Shown here: piece by piece, positions 8,798 through 18,473 of the stretch
How positions within the stretch are numbered: position 1 is the stretch's first letter
Layout of the letters: each line of letters opens with the position of its first letter
Origin: Synechococcus sp. PCC 7502
Lineage (GTDB): Bacteria > Cyanobacteriota > Cyanobacteriia > Pseudanabaenales > Pseudanabaenaceae
Reading direction: 5' to 3'
NCBI RefSeq assembly: GCF_000317085.1
Contig: NC_019702.1
Span: 588,394-652,393, forward strand
DNA: 64,000 nucleotides
Notes under the pieces: generated by a model
Database searches by the model: none
Told to the model about the DNA's origin: nothing
The model's input: only the letters and a program-made list of their open reading frames with translations
Made by a program: the position numbers and the translations under genes

Positions 8798-8836
8798 AAA
8801 AAAAGCCCCAATCAATAATTTGAAAGGGGTTTAATA
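8798..8836. terminator. Bidirectional rho-independent terminator between secG and pilQ
   Basis: GCCCC (8805-8809) pairs with GGGG (8826-8829), extended by A-T and G-T pairs on the flanks. The loop is about 16 bases. On the plus strand it is followed by TTTAATATTTT; on the minus strand it is followed by a run of seven T. It can end secG transcription and also the pilMNOQ transcript. Confidence 0.65.
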
Positions 8837-8851
8837 TTTTATGCAATCTAG

Positions 8852-10939
8852 TTAGTTCTGTGGCGGATTGGCAGGAACTCGATTATTTTCTAGGATTTTT
8901 GTAACCTCGGCACCTGGTTGATAGGTATAACCAAATTGAGAGCGATCGCTATCATCCAGAATCCTCGGAGTTACTACAATTACCACTTCATTACGAGTTT
9001 TTTCCGTTTGTTGACTGCGGAATAAAGCCCCAATAATTGGTAAATCTCCCAAGAAAGGCACCTTAGAAACTGTCTCTCGATCAAGGTCTTGAATTACTCC
9101 AGAGATGATCAAAGTTTGATTATCCCTTAAGCGAATTTGTCCCGAAGTCAAAGTTCTGCGAGATAATAGTGATGCTGTATCCCCATTACCCAAGCGCACA
9201 ATTTGGGATGGAGCTGTTACTGAAGGCGAAATCGACAGATTAATGAAACCATTATCATCAACACGGGCAATATTAATATTTAAAGTTAATCCTGCCTGTT
9301 GAATATTAGGTTGGACGGTGGTGGTTGTCACCTGATTAATTGTGGTTTGATTTTGCACAGTTCCCACCAATACATCCTGGGTCAAGCTCACCTGAGCAGT
9401 TTCACCTTCCTGTACAGTTAAAATTGGGTCAGTCAGGATTTTAGCTGTACCATTTTGGATATTAGATTGCAATCTCGCTAAAAACTGGCTGGGATACTGG
9501 AACAAAGTCGGCAAACTAAAAGTCACAGTAGTTGGGGTACCACTAGTGTTGCCAGAGGGAGGAGTACCAGGGGTAACATTAGTAATACCTGGCTGGAGAG
9601 GATTTCCTGAACCCAATGGGGAGATAGCTGAGTTAAGTACACTAGTAAGTAAACCAGTAGTTGGATCAATAGTAGCAGGATTAATAAAGGGAGTACCTGT
9701 AATCGGATTAGTAATTACTGGGCGACCAAATAGATTAGTACTGGCATCTCCAGCCGTAGAAGGACGATTTTGTCCAAAGTTGACAACCGCCGCTCCATTA
9801 TCAAAGGTAAAGAATGTATCATTTATCCCAAACGAAGAACTAGCAGTCTGGATTTGATTTCCTTGAAGGGTTACGTCCACAATTCGGACATTAACTGAAA
9901 CTTGACGCTTTCTGGCATCTAACCTACCCAGTTGAGCAGCAGCATAGTCAACCAAGCTAGGCGCACCTATTAGAGTGATCGAGTTATTTCGCTCTTCCGC
10001 CGCAATTTGTAATCCCCGCAGAGGTAGGATTGAATTAGCAGATGGGGTCAAGCTTTCTAAAGTAGGTATCGTCTCAGTAGGAATGGTTACGTTAGTTATT
10101 CCACCCGCAGTACCAACCTGTGCTGTCGTCACCCCTGGCACTGGTCTTTGACGGTTAACTGTTCTTTCTGCCCCTAACCCCAACAGGAACCCTGAAGCCT
10201 CACCCACGCTCACTTGGTTCAAACGATAACTACGGGTAACAATATTCTTTAGGTTGATTGGTAGCTTAGCAGCCACAAAAATTGTCTTGCCAATTCTACT
10301 AGCATCAAGATTACTCAAACGCAGAACGCTGTTAAAAACATCCTGAGCAGTTTCGTTCTCAATATCTAAGGATACCCGAGGACCACCTGAAGTTGCGGCA
10401 GTTGTGGTAGTACCGGGAGCAGAGTCATCGGCAAACGCAACATTCAAACCTGCCACACGGGCAATTAAAGTTAAAACATCCCTGACTGGAGCCTCCCTAA
10501 GGGAAATACGAGGAACTCTTTCTGCGCTACCTAAATCAATAGTGTCTGGTTTAATACTAAAGGTGCCAATGGAAATATCCCCTGATGGAGCAGGAATTGG
10601 TCTTCTTTGAAATGGAGGAACTATACCTTGAACTGCCCCAGGCAAAGGTTTTGAGTTTATAGAGGGAGAAGTTAAAGTTGGGGTAGTGGTTGGTTTTGCT
10701 TGAGCAATTTTAGGTTTGCCATTAGCATCCGTAATTGTTACCTTAGATTCAAATAATGGTTTAATTATTGGTGAATTTTTGGAATCAGGGGTAGTAGCTT
10801 GAGCTACTCTAACTGGAAGAGACAAGCTACTTATATCAGCTTGCACCTCATTACTTGCCTCAGACGGTAAGGCAGCTAATAAAATTTGCGGGCATACTGA
10901 TGTCAGCGCAAGGGAACAAAATAACAATTTAGTATTCAT
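8852..10939 (-). CDS. pilQ: Type IV pilus outer-membrane secretin PilQ
   Basis: From the ATG at 10939 this is a 695-residue precursor with a signal peptide (MNTKLLFCSLALTSVCPQIL). It has an N0/STN domain at about 130-230 (PRISLREAPVRDVLTLIARV), secretin N-type modules up to about 370, and the secretin beta-barrel domain at about 500-680 with RLRDNQTLIISGVIQD and VPFLGDLPIIGALFRS. The long Pro/Thr/Gly-rich insert at about 400-480 is probably a flexible loop. It forms the gated outer-membrane pore for the pilus. An AGAGGAG ribosome site eight bases before this ATG favours it over the frame start at 10966. It is last in pilM-N-O-Q. Confidence 0.95.
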   Translation of the reverse strand: MNTKLLFCSLALTSVCPQILLAALPSEASNEVQADISSLSLPVRVAQATTPDSKNSPIIKPLFESKVTITDANGKPKIAQAKPTTTPTLTSPSINSKPLPGAVQGIVPPFQRRPIPAPSGDISIGTFSIKPDTIDLGSAERVPRISLREAPVRDVLTLIARVAGLNVAFADDSAPGTTTTAATSGGPRVSLDIENETAQDVFNSVLRLSNLDASRIGKTIFVAAKLPINLKNIVTRSYRLNQVSVGEASGFLLGLGAERTVNRQRPVPGVTTAQVGTAGGITNVTIPTETIPTLESLTPSANSILPLRGLQIAAEERNNSITLIGAPSLVDYAAAQLGRLDARKRQVSVNVRIVDVTLQGNQIQTASSSFGINDTFFTFDNGAAVVNFGQNRPSTAGDASTNLFGRPVITNPITGTPFINPATIDPTTGLLTSVLNSAISPLGSGNPLQPGITNVTPGTPPSGNTSGTPTTVTFSLPTLFQYPSQFLARLQSNIQNGTAKILTDPILTVQEGETAQVSLTQDVLVGTVQNQTTINQVTTTTVQPNIQQAGLTLNINIARVDDNGFINLSISPSVTAPSQIVRLGNGDTASLLSRRTLTSGQIRLRDNQTLIISGVIQDLDRETVSKVPFLGDLPIIGALFRSQQTEKTRNEVVIVVTPRILDDSDRSQFGYTYQPGAEVTKILENNRVPANPPQN

Positions 10940-10947
10940 ATACATAA

Positions 10948-10954
10948 CTCCTCT
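10948..10954 (-). promoter_or_regulatory. Ribosome binding site that decides the pilQ start
   Basis: On the minus strand AGAGGAG lies eight bases before the ATG at 10939 and only two bases before the in-frame ATG at 10945. The spacing supports translation from 10939, which also places the signal peptide at the very N-terminus. Confidence 0.6.
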
Positions 10955-11020
10955 AAACCACTCCATAAATCATAAACTTACAAATAGAAATCTAACTAAT
11001 TACTAATTAAACCTTGAAAA

Positions 11021-11758
11021 TTATTTCTTGGTAGCTGCTGCTGCCTGAGCTAATGTCTTAATTTCTTCATCACTTGCGGGTATATAGGCAACTAATCTAA
11101 AAGTTACGCTAAGAACTGGCGGCAGTCTAGCAATTTGAGCCTTTTGTTGTTCTGGGGTAAGGTTACCAGGATTACGTATGGTTACATTCTGTCTTTTTGT
11201 TAGTTGAATATCCTGCACCACAATTAAGGTTTTAAGAGACTCAATACTTCTAAGAATTGTGATTAGGTCACTATAAGCTGCGGCAAACTGGATATTGAGT
11301 GTTTGAGTTCTATACTGTCCCTCGGGTACAATTGGACCAGGCGGAGTGGGAGAAAATGACTCCAGAAGATTCCCACTCAATTGAATTGGACTCACATTAC
11401 TAGATTTAATTAATTTATTGAGATCAATTAACAAAGTATCCATAGAGTCCTGACTTGGGAGTAGAGATAATACGGTTTCACTCCGCTCCTTGGCTGCAGC
11501 AACTTTTTGGGGCAAGTCAGCTTTTTGTTTAATTTGCGTATCTTTATCAGCTATGCTTGCTTTCTTGCTATCAATTCCCGACTTAGTTGTATCTATCGTT
11601 GTCCAGAGCGGCTGAACAAAATTAAAGAATATATAACCTGCAGTGGCGATGCCAATTACACCTAGAGCTATGCCCAAGGTTTTAGCTGAGAGGGTCTGAC
11701 CGAATAGTACCACTCCACCTGCATTTTCTTCAAAATCAGCACCAATGTTAGCTGTCAT
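11021..11758 (-). CDS. pilO: Type IV pilus inner-membrane protein PilO
   Basis: This 245-residue bitopic protein has a transmembrane helix at residues about 27-47 (LGIALGVIGIATAGYIFFNF) after a short cytoplasmic tail. A coiled-coil stretch follows (about 55-95, SGIDSKKASIADKDTQIKQK), then a periplasmic ferredoxin-like domain. PilO pairs with PilN to connect cytoplasmic PilM to the secretin. The start ATG overlaps the pilN stop by four bases (ATGA). No pilP follows before pilQ, as is usual in cyanobacteria. The spacer to pilQ is 81 bases. Confidence 0.9.
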   Translation of the reverse strand: MTANIGADFEENAGGVVLFGQTLSAKTLGIALGVIGIATAGYIFFNFVQPLWTTIDTTKSGIDSKKASIADKDTQIKQKADLPQKVAAAKERSETVLSLLPSQDSMDTLLIDLNKLIKSSNVSPIQLSGNLLESFSPTPPGPIVPEGQYRTQTLNIQFAAAYSDLITILRSIESLKTLIVVQDIQLTKRQNVTIRNPGNLTPEQQKAQIARLPPVLSVTFRLVAYIPASDEEIKTLAQAAAATKK

Positions 11759-12435
11759 TGTGCAACTACTCCTTTTTCTTGTAGTAATTTAACTCGCGAA
11801 ACTGCACCTTGAGCATCAGACTTTTGCAAATCCGCAACTAGTTTATCTGTAGTGGTGTCAGTTAGAGATGTTGTAATCTGATAGTCGACTAAAGTAATAT
11901 TGACACCCTTAACTGGAGGTTTTTGCTTTGCTGAAACCAACTTAGTTTTGGTTGGGTCTAGATATGGCGATTTTTGTAAAACCAGAAGAAAATCATTAGC
12001 CTCATCAAACCCAGTAGATTGTCCTGTTATAGTAAGATTTTTCCCCGATTCAGCTATTGTAAACACTTGAATGGTTTCTGGTGTCCTGACTCTGATGTCT
12101 TGAAGAACAACGGAGGTGGGTATATCTTTTGTAATTAGGCTTGCTAAGGTCTGTGTACGGGCTTCCGCAGCTTTAACCTCCGCCTCCGAACCAGCTAGTA
12201 CTTTCAGCTGGGCATCCAAAGCACTCTCCTTAGTAGTTAGCTGTCCAAGTTCTGCTTGTAAGGAATTAACTTGAGATTGGAGATAAAAGTAAATACCACC
12301 AACGATCGCCAATGCAACTAAAGCTACTGCCCCACCTCCAATGAGGAACTGAGAATCAGCAATAGGTGCGGACACTCCTTGATCTAGAGTCTCTGGCTCT
12401 CGATCTTTTAAAAAATTTATATCAAGCTTATACAT
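11755..12435 (-). CDS. pilN: Type IV pilus inner-membrane protein PilN
   Basis: This 226-residue bitopic protein begins MYKLDINFLKDREPE. The cytoplasmic INFL motif is the part known to insert into the PilM groove. A single transmembrane helix (about 32-52, IGGGAVALVALAIVGGIYFY), a coiled coil (SQVNSLQAELGQLTTKESAL) and a periplasmic domain follow. It sits four bases from pilM and overlaps pilO, so the three are translationally coupled. Length and layout are normal. Confidence 0.91.
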   Translation of the reverse strand: MYKLDINFLKDREPETLDQGVSAPIADSQFLIGGGAVALVALAIVGGIYFYLQSQVNSLQAELGQLTTKESALDAQLKVLAGSEAEVKAAEARTQTLASLITKDIPTSVVLQDIRVRTPETIQVFTIAESGKNLTITGQSTGFDEANDFLLVLQKSPYLDPTKTKLVSAKQKPPVKGVNITLVDYQITTSLTDTTTDKLVADLQKSDAQGAVSRVKLLQEKGVVAQ

Positions 12436-12438
12436 AAC

Positions 12439-13569
12439 TTAAGGCTCCCTCACACTTAAACCCAACACGACTGACATTCCCATTCTTTCTTGCTTGGGAA
12501 TTTCGACATCACTACTTATTGACAATGCTTCAAGGGGATCAACTTGGGATGCGGCAATTCCAAGTCTTTGACTGAAAAACTCACTGAGTTCACCAATACA
12601 TGCTCCAGGTCCAACAATTAATAGTTGGATTACATCCGAACCAGCATTTTGACTAGTATGAAAGTCAATGGAACGCCTTAGTTCATCAGCTAGATCACCT
12701 AAAACTCGAAATATGGCGGCATCACCGGGACTACTACCTTGACCAGAAAGTCCTACGGTATCGCTATTTTGAAATGGTACACTCATTGCTGCGAGCATAT
12801 CCATATCGGTGTTACGCCTAGGAGGAAGGTTAATTGCCCGTAGCTGAGCATTTTGAATTTGAGCAGTACCTATGGCTACAGTCCGAGAAAACTGGGGTAC
12901 TCCATCTACAGCTATGGTAATTTCTGTGGATTCATACTCAATGTCAACGATCGCCACTGCCTCTGCTGCTGAAGCAAACCCCGACAAACGATCTTTTAAG
13001 GCTCTAATCAAAGCAAAGCTCGTAACTTCTACCACCTCTGTATTAAGTTCAGCCGTCTGCATAGCCTGTAAATACATATCTGTCACTTCTTTGGGTGTGG
13101 CAACCATTAAAATCTCTAGTCGTTCTACCCCATCATCATCTAAGGTAGTGCCAAGTTTTTGATAGTCAACATCAGCATCCTCTCTAGGAAAAGGTAAATA
13201 TAGGCTGGCTTCTTGGTTAAGAACCATTTCCCGTAGTTCGCTATCGGATATCTCAGCAGGCAATCGAATCAACCTACTTACTGTTTCTCGCCCGGGGATG
13301 GCAGTGACAACTTTTTTTTCTTTAATTTTCTTTTCGGCGATTAGAGAGCGAATAATCTCTCCTAATACAACTGGATCATTTATACGTCCTTCCTCGACCA
13401 CTCCTTCGGGCAGAATAGTACTAGCATGACTTACTAGTTTAAAGCCAGATTTCCCCTTGCGGCGGACTTGAACAATGTTAACTCTTTCTGAGTTGATTTC
13501 AATGCCAATCCCCTGAGCTTTTACATTGAAGAGCTTGCTTAGACTACCAAAACTTAACTGAGATAACAT
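12439..13569 (-). CDS. pilM: Type IV pilus assembly ATPase-fold protein PilM
   Basis: This 376-residue actin/FtsA-fold protein has phosphate-binding and adenosine-binding loops typical of PilM: GIGIEINSERVNIVQVRRKG at the N-terminus, VVTAIPGRETVSRLIRLPAE, AVAIVDIEYESTEITIAVDG in the middle and LLIVGPGACIGELSEFFSQR near the end. It is cytoplasmic and docks to the PilN N-terminus. It is the first gene of the pilMNOQ operon; the 249-base leader upstream carries a 14-bp direct repeat. Confidence 0.94.
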   Translation of the reverse strand: MLSQLSFGSLSKLFNVKAQGIGIEINSERVNIVQVRRKGKSGFKLVSHASTILPEGVVEEGRINDPVVLGEIIRSLIAEKKIKEKKVVTAIPGRETVSRLIRLPAEISDSELREMVLNQEASLYLPFPREDADVDYQKLGTTLDDDGVERLEILMVATPKEVTDMYLQAMQTAELNTEVVEVTSFALIRALKDRLSGFASAAEAVAIVDIEYESTEITIAVDGVPQFSRTVAIGTAQIQNAQLRAINLPPRRNTDMDMLAAMSVPFQNSDTVGLSGQGSSPGDAAIFRVLGDLADELRRSIDFHTSQNAGSDVIQLLIVGPGACIGELSEFFSQRLGIAASQVDPLEALSISSDVEIPKQERMGMSVVLGLSVREP

Positions 13570-13693
13570 AAGTTTTTAGATATTTACACTTTGACTCACA
13601 CCAACCTAACTGTGATTTCAAGAATTGAAATTTCAATATTTAAGTCCAAGATTAAATTTGTTAGTTGGATTAGAACAGCACTTAATTTAACTA

Positions 13694-13789
13694 TTTGGGT
13701 AAATTTAAATATTGATAGTCAATCCTAAATTACACAAGACAATATTACACAATTTAAGCTAAATGAACTATAAATTTTGGGTAAATTTA
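13694..13789. repeat. 14-bp direct repeat pair upstream of pilM
   Basis: TTTGGGTAAATTTA occurs exactly twice, at 13694-13707 and 13776-13789, 82 bases apart, in the spacer between pilM and pilD. The spacing is close to eight DNA turns. It could be a pair of regulator sites for the pilMNOQ operon. No other element was recognised in this 249-base AT-rich spacer. Confidence 0.45.
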
Positions 13790-13818
13790 TTTTTATTTGG
13801 CTAAGTTTGTTGAAAAGT

Positions 13819-14628
13819 TTAAGCTAATCCAAACCAATTCAGGTAACTCCTTAGAAATTGTTCACCATAGACTAGAGAAAATGTGGCAGCGATCGCTAAA
13901 AAAGGTCCGAAGGCAAAGGGTTGTGTTTTAGCCAAGTTAATTAATCTAAGTATAAATACTCCCACTAAAGAACCAATCACCGCCGCTAGGAATAAAGTTA
14001 ATAAAACCTGTTGCCACCCTAACCAAGCTCCAATCATCGCCGCAAGTTTGGCATCTCCTGCTCCCATTGCTTCTCTCTGTAACAGCCAAGTACCTAAAAA
14101 TCTAACTGCATCAACCAGCCAAATGCCTACAACTGCACCTAGGACACTAAAAATTAATTGATCTAGTAATGACTTGCCTGACGATATGCCAATACAAATA
14201 TGAAAACAAATTCCTGAAAATAGCCCCAATTGGGTTAATGGATTAGGTAGGGTCATGGTGTCAATGTCAATTACTGCTAAGGCAATTAAACAACTGACAA
14301 ATAGGCAATAACCTACTATAACTAGGGGAGGTTTAGTAATGAAATTAACTGTAACTAGCCAAAATATTAGTGCTGTTAAGAATTCAATCAATGGATAACG
14401 CCAAGCTACTTTTTGATGACAATAGCGACATTTGCCTTTAATTAAAAACCAGCCAATAATGGGAATGTTATCTATGGGCTTTAGTCGGTTAAAGCAACTT
14501 GGACATCTTGAGGGTGGATAGAGAATAGAAATGCCAGCAGGCAGCCTATAGATCACCACATTGAGAAAGCTACCAATGCTAGCACCAAAAATAATTGCTA
14601 GGGCTTGAAATATTAGGCTCTCTAACAT
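13819..14628 (-). CDS. pilD: Prepilin peptidase / N-methyltransferase PilD
   Basis: This 269-residue polytopic membrane aspartyl protease removes prepilin leaders and methylates the new N-terminus. The zinc-binding Cys tetrad is present as CPSC and CRYC (residues about 41-75). The two catalytic aspartates lie in AVIDIDTMTLPNPLTQLG and in the GxGD-type motif MGAGDAKLAAMIG. Eight hydrophobic helices are recognisable. It lies on the same strand as pilMNOQ but about 250 bases upstream of pilM, so it is probably a separate unit. It diverges from the kinase gene. Confidence 0.95.
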   Translation of the reverse strand: MLESLIFQALAIIFGASIGSFLNVVIYRLPAGISILYPPSRCPSCFNRLKPIDNIPIIGWFLIKGKCRYCHQKVAWRYPLIEFLTALIFWLVTVNFITKPPLVIVGYCLFVSCLIALAVIDIDTMTLPNPLTQLGLFSGICFHICIGISSGKSLLDQLIFSVLGAVVGIWLVDAVRFLGTWLLQREAMGAGDAKLAAMIGAWLGWQQVLLTLFLAAVIGSLVGVFILRLINLAKTQPFAFGPFLAIAATFSLVYGEQFLRSYLNWFGLA

Positions 14629-14758
14629 TTAGGCTGAGGATATTTAGATATCTAACTAAAGTGAATAACTCTAAAGTAAATAAAGTTTATTAGCAATCTT
14701 AAAGCAACTGAGGCGATCGCCCAAGAAATTAGCGCAGAAATTTAAGCCGTAGATAATC

Positions 14759-16606
14759 ATGACAAAAAGTTCTCAAGCAAAGTATCGAATTATAGGACTA
14801 GTAGGGCGGGGGCAGTTTGGTCGAGTATTTTGTGCGCGCGATCGCTTAGCTCATAACCAATTAGTCGCTCTTAAGGAATTGGAACCACGCCGATTTCCCA
14901 CTAATCAATTTTTGCGAGAGTTAAGATTTTTATTATCTTTACGCCATCCCCATATTGTTAGCTGTATTTCTGTGGATTACAGTCAGAATCGCCGTTATTT
15001 GGTGATGGAGTATTGCGAGGCTGGCACCTTAAGAAATTTAATTGACGGGAATTTAGAGCGATCGCCTAGCTGGCAAAACAACTTACCCCAACATAATTTA
15101 CAGCAATATCTTAGGTTGGTGATCGAAATTTTAGCAGGCTTAAAATATGCCCATAGCTTGAATATTGTCCACTGTGATATTAAACCTGAAAATGTTTTAT
15201 TGAAGCTGACAAAAACAGGATGGCAAGCTAAGATTTCTGATTTTGGCATTGCCCGCTTAGCACAGGAAAACGATAAGCCTGATAATAATGGCTCACCCGG
15301 CTATATGGCACCAGAAAGATTTTATGGACAGTATTCCCATGCTTCCGATCTCTATGCTGTGGGTGTAATTTTGTATGAATTATTAACTAAAGAACGTCCC
15401 TTTAGCGGCAACCCCATAGAATTAATGTATGCCCATTTAAATCAAAGGGTTAAGGTGCCAGATTATGTGCCAGATGTATTAAAAACTTTTTTGTATAAAG
15501 CCTTAGAAAAATTACCTGCTCGTCGCTTTAAAAGTGCAGACCAAATGCAAGAGCAATTAGAGCCAATTTTGTCGGCATCACTGACTTTGCCAATTGGCGA
15601 AAATCCAATTTGTGAAAATCAAGCCTTAATATCTAATAAACCTGATCCGAACACCTTAAGTTTTGCGATCGTGGAAAAAAGTTTGACTGAACCTATCATT
15701 GCCCTAGGCGTATTTGCACATTCTAACCTTAGCTTAAGTTTTTATAGTGCCAGTCAATTCCTATTAACAAGGAGGAACCTATCATCAATTTTAAATTTTA
15801 GAAATTCCTTTACTTTTACGGCAAAAATTACCGATTTGGCAATTACCCAAGATCATGAATTCGTAATTACGAGCGAATCCATAGGTATGATGATTAATAA
15901 CTTTCAAGATTATCAAGTTTTATACACTGCCGATTACAATGCTAATCAAAAATTTTACTGGGCGATCGCTAATCAATGGCTGGGCGTGTTGACTGCAACT
16001 CCAAATTCTGGGCAATTTCAACTGCAAATTCAGAGACTTGCAAAAACATTTATAAAACCAAATTGGAAGTCATTAATAATATCGAGTTTATTAAAAAATT
16101 CGGAAATTGTCGCTCTCTTAGCAATTGATCATAACCATTTAACAGCCATCATCAGTAATTCTACTGCTAGTAATATTCACGTTATTTCTCGGCGGGGTAA
16201 TCTGATAGCAACCTATGCTTTACCTGTGGGAGTTGTAATGGCGATCGCCAGTGACCAAGTTGGAAGAATCTTAGTTGTGACGGAATTAAATTATCTACTG
16301 CTCATAGATTGGCGACCCTATCGATTGCAACGGGTGGAATTAGGCTATCGACCACAGATGATCAAAGCTACAAAGTGGGGCTATATAACCACTCAAGGGG
16401 AAACTAATTCTCTATTAAGTTTTATGGACGAACAGGGTAATTATGTAGGGGAATATGCAGTTACAGGTCATGTAGAGGCGATCGCCTGTATTAGTAATAA
16501 TGTCTTAGCAATTGCGGTTAAATTCTTAACTAGTGAGATGAATGATGGCGGTGGCAAGCTTTTACTTTTAGACCTAAGGCAACTGAATTTAGATTTAGTG
16601 TTCTAA
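14759..16606 (+). CDS. Ser/Thr protein kinase (PknB-like) with C-terminal sensory region
   Basis: Residues about 9-270 form a Hanks-type kinase: Gly loop LVGRGQFGRVFCARD, ATP lysine in LVALKELE, catalytic loop NIVHCDIKPENVLL (HCD in place of HRD), ISDFGIARL, and GSPGYMAPERFYGQYSH in the activation segment. All catalytic residues are present. Residues about 285-615 show repeated hydrophobic beta-strand blocks resembling a degenerate beta-propeller (for example VVMAIASDQVGRILVVTELN). No transmembrane helix is seen, so the kinase is cytosolic. The target is unknown. Confidence 0.88.
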   Translation: MTKSSQAKYRIIGLVGRGQFGRVFCARDRLAHNQLVALKELEPRRFPTNQFLRELRFLLSLRHPHIVSCISVDYSQNRRYLVMEYCEAGTLRNLIDGNLERSPSWQNNLPQHNLQQYLRLVIEILAGLKYAHSLNIVHCDIKPENVLLKLTKTGWQAKISDFGIARLAQENDKPDNNGSPGYMAPERFYGQYSHASDLYAVGVILYELLTKERPFSGNPIELMYAHLNQRVKVPDYVPDVLKTFLYKALEKLPARRFKSADQMQEQLEPILSASLTLPIGENPICENQALISNKPDPNTLSFAIVEKSLTEPIIALGVFAHSNLSLSFYSASQFLLTRRNLSSILNFRNSFTFTAKITDLAITQDHEFVITSESIGMMINNFQDYQVLYTADYNANQKFYWAIANQWLGVLTATPNSGQFQLQIQRLAKTFIKPNWKSLIISSLLKNSEIVALLAIDHNHLTAIISNSTASNIHVISRRGNLIATYALPVGVVMAIASDQVGRILVVTELNYLLLIDWRPYRLQRVELGYRPQMIKATKWGYITTQGETNSLLSFMDEQGNYVGEYAVTGHVEAIACISNNVLAIAVKFLTSEMNDGGGKLLLLDLRQLNLDLVF

Positions 16607-16773
16607 CCCTCTTTGTTCCCTTTGCATTGATGGCTTTAATAAGATTGCTATGATTAGCTATTAGACTTTACATTGATTACCTAACAATATTCTTAAAGTA
16701 GTCTTAAACTAGAAAGAGAGTTGCCAAAATTCCATTACTTCAAAACCCTTAATTAAAATCCTCAAAATTTAAT

Positions 16774-17853
16774 ATGTCCATTGCCGTTGTCATCGCTGTT
16801 CTTGCAGTTTTAGTTATAGTTCATGAGTTAGGACATTTCCTTGCGGCAAGGTTGCAGGGGATTCATGTTAATCGATTTTCCATTGGGTTTGGACCAGCAT
16901 TATGGAAATATCAAGGGAGTCAAACTGAATATGCCTTGCGATTATTTCCCCTCGGTGGATTTGTGGGCTTTCCAGATAATGACGAAGAAAGTACAATTCC
17001 TGATGATGATCCTAATTTACTTAAAAATCGACCCATTGGCGATCGGGCAATTGTGATCAGTGCGGGCGTGGCAGCTAATTTAATTTTTGCCTATTTAGTT
17101 TTAGTATTAATGACCGTCAGTGTGGGTGTGGGCAGTGTTGATCAACCAGGGGTAAAAATTTCAGTTAATAATCCAGATTCTCCAGCAGCGATCGCAGGCT
17201 TGCAAGAGGGGGATGTAGTTTTAAGTGCAGACAGCATAAATTTTGGGAAAAGTCTTAAAACCCTAGATCAGTTTCAAACTCTAATTGCCTCTAAAGCTAA
17301 TCAGCCTTTGGATTTAAAAGTAAAGCGATCAGAGCAAATTCTTGATCTCAGCGTTACCCCCCTCGGGGACAAGGGTAAAAGTAAAATCGGAGTCAGGCTG
17401 AGTTTTGTAGGTAAACCCTATCGTCGTCCCGTGGCTAATTTCGGTGAAGCATTAGCGATCGCTGCTGAGGATTTCCAGAATTTAGTAGTTTTAACCGTAA
17501 AGGGACTGGTGCAGTTGGCAACTAATTTTGAAAATACCGCATCTCAAGTGGCTGGTCCTGTGGCGATCGTGGCAATGGGTTCGGAGCTAGTGAAATCAGA
17601 CTTTAAAAGCATCTTTGACTTTACGGCAATTATTAGTATTAATCTTGCCATTATTAATATTCTGCCGTTACCTGCCCTTGATGGTGGACAGTTAGCTTTT
17701 CTCTTAATTGAGGCTGTGCGTGGTGGCAAACCTTTACCAGAAAAATTCCAAGAAACTGTAATGCAAGGTGGATTAGTCTTGCTACTAGGTTTAGGTGTTG
17801 TGATGATCTTTAAGGACTCTTTTAATTTGATCAAACAAAGTTTATCGATGTAA
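16774..17853 (+). CDS. rseP: Site-2 metalloprotease RseP (RIP family)
   Basis: This 359-residue membrane protease has the zinc site HELGH in VLVIVHELGHFLAARLQG (residues about 10-28) on the first membrane helix. One PDZ domain follows (about 120-200, SPAAIAGLQEGDVVLSADS), and the third metal ligand lies in INILPLPALDGGQLAFLL. It cleaves membrane-bound anti-sigma factors or signal-peptide remnants inside the bilayer. It has one PDZ domain, versus two in E. coli RseP, typical of cyanobacteria. Uma2 follows after seven bases. Confidence 0.94.
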   Translation: MSIAVVIAVLAVLVIVHELGHFLAARLQGIHVNRFSIGFGPALWKYQGSQTEYALRLFPLGGFVGFPDNDEESTIPDDDPNLLKNRPIGDRAIVISAGVAANLIFAYLVLVLMTVSVGVGSVDQPGVKISVNNPDSPAAIAGLQEGDVVLSADSINFGKSLKTLDQFQTLIASKANQPLDLKVKRSEQILDLSVTPLGDKGKSKIGVRLSFVGKPYRRPVANFGEALAIAAEDFQNLVVLTVKGLVQLATNFENTASQVAGPVAIVAMGSELVKSDFKSIFDFTAIISINLAIINILPLPALDGGQLAFLLIEAVRGGKPLPEKFQETVMQGGLVLLLGLGVVMIFKDSFNLIKQSLSM

Positions 17854-17860
17854 AAAGTCT

Positions 17861-18439
17861 ATGACCTTAACTAAATCAAAAATTTATACTGCCACAGAAT
17901 ATCTGGAGTTTGAGGTAAATGCTGAAGGTCGCCATGAGTATATTAATGGGGAAATTATACCAATGACTGGGGGAACACCAAATCATAATGATATTGCCAG
18001 CAACCTCCTAATTATCATCAAACTTGCCCTTAGGGGAAAACTTTATCGCACTTTTATTACGGATCAAAGACTGTGGATTCCACAATTAAACAAGTTTACC
18101 TATCCTGACGTGATGGTTGTGTCTGAACCTATCCAATTACAGGCAGGGCGAACTGATAGTATTACCAATCCCTTACTGATTGCCGAGGTATTATCTCAAG
18201 GAACAAGAAGTTATGATAAGGATGAAAAGTTTACAGCTTATCGCACAATCGCCAGTTTTCAGGAATATTTGCTAATTGATCAGTATGCCCCCAGTGTTGA
18301 ACAATATACAAAAATCAGCAATCATCAATGGATTTTTCGAGAATATAATAATATAGGTGAAATAGTGGCTTTGGAATCAATTCCTGTGGAAATTGCGCTG
18401 ACAGATTTATATCAAAATATTCAGTTTGAAGCTCCTTAA
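17861..18439 (+). CDS. Uma2 family (DUF820) PD-(D/E)XK nuclease-fold protein
   Basis: This 192-residue protein has the Uma2 pattern: YTATEYLEFEVNAEGRHEYI with the conserved Glu in the helix, NGEIIPMTGGTPNHNDIASN, LNKFTYPDVMVVSEP with the catalytic-type Asp, and PLLIAEVLSQGTRSYDKDEKF with Glu and Lys of the nuclease fold. Cyanobacteria encode dozens of these; their physiological role is not settled. It begins seven bases after rseP and may be co-transcribed with it, which is likely incidental. Confidence 0.87.
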   Translation: MTLTKSKIYTATEYLEFEVNAEGRHEYINGEIIPMTGGTPNHNDIASNLLIIIKLALRGKLYRTFITDQRLWIPQLNKFTYPDVMVVSEPIQLQAGRTDSITNPLLIAEVLSQGTRSYDKDEKFTAYRTIASFQEYLLIDQYAPSVEQYTKISNHQWIFREYNNIGEIVALESIPVEIALTDLYQNIQFEAP

Positions 18440-18473
18440 CTAAGGGAAAATATGAGCATCGGATAGAAATCAC

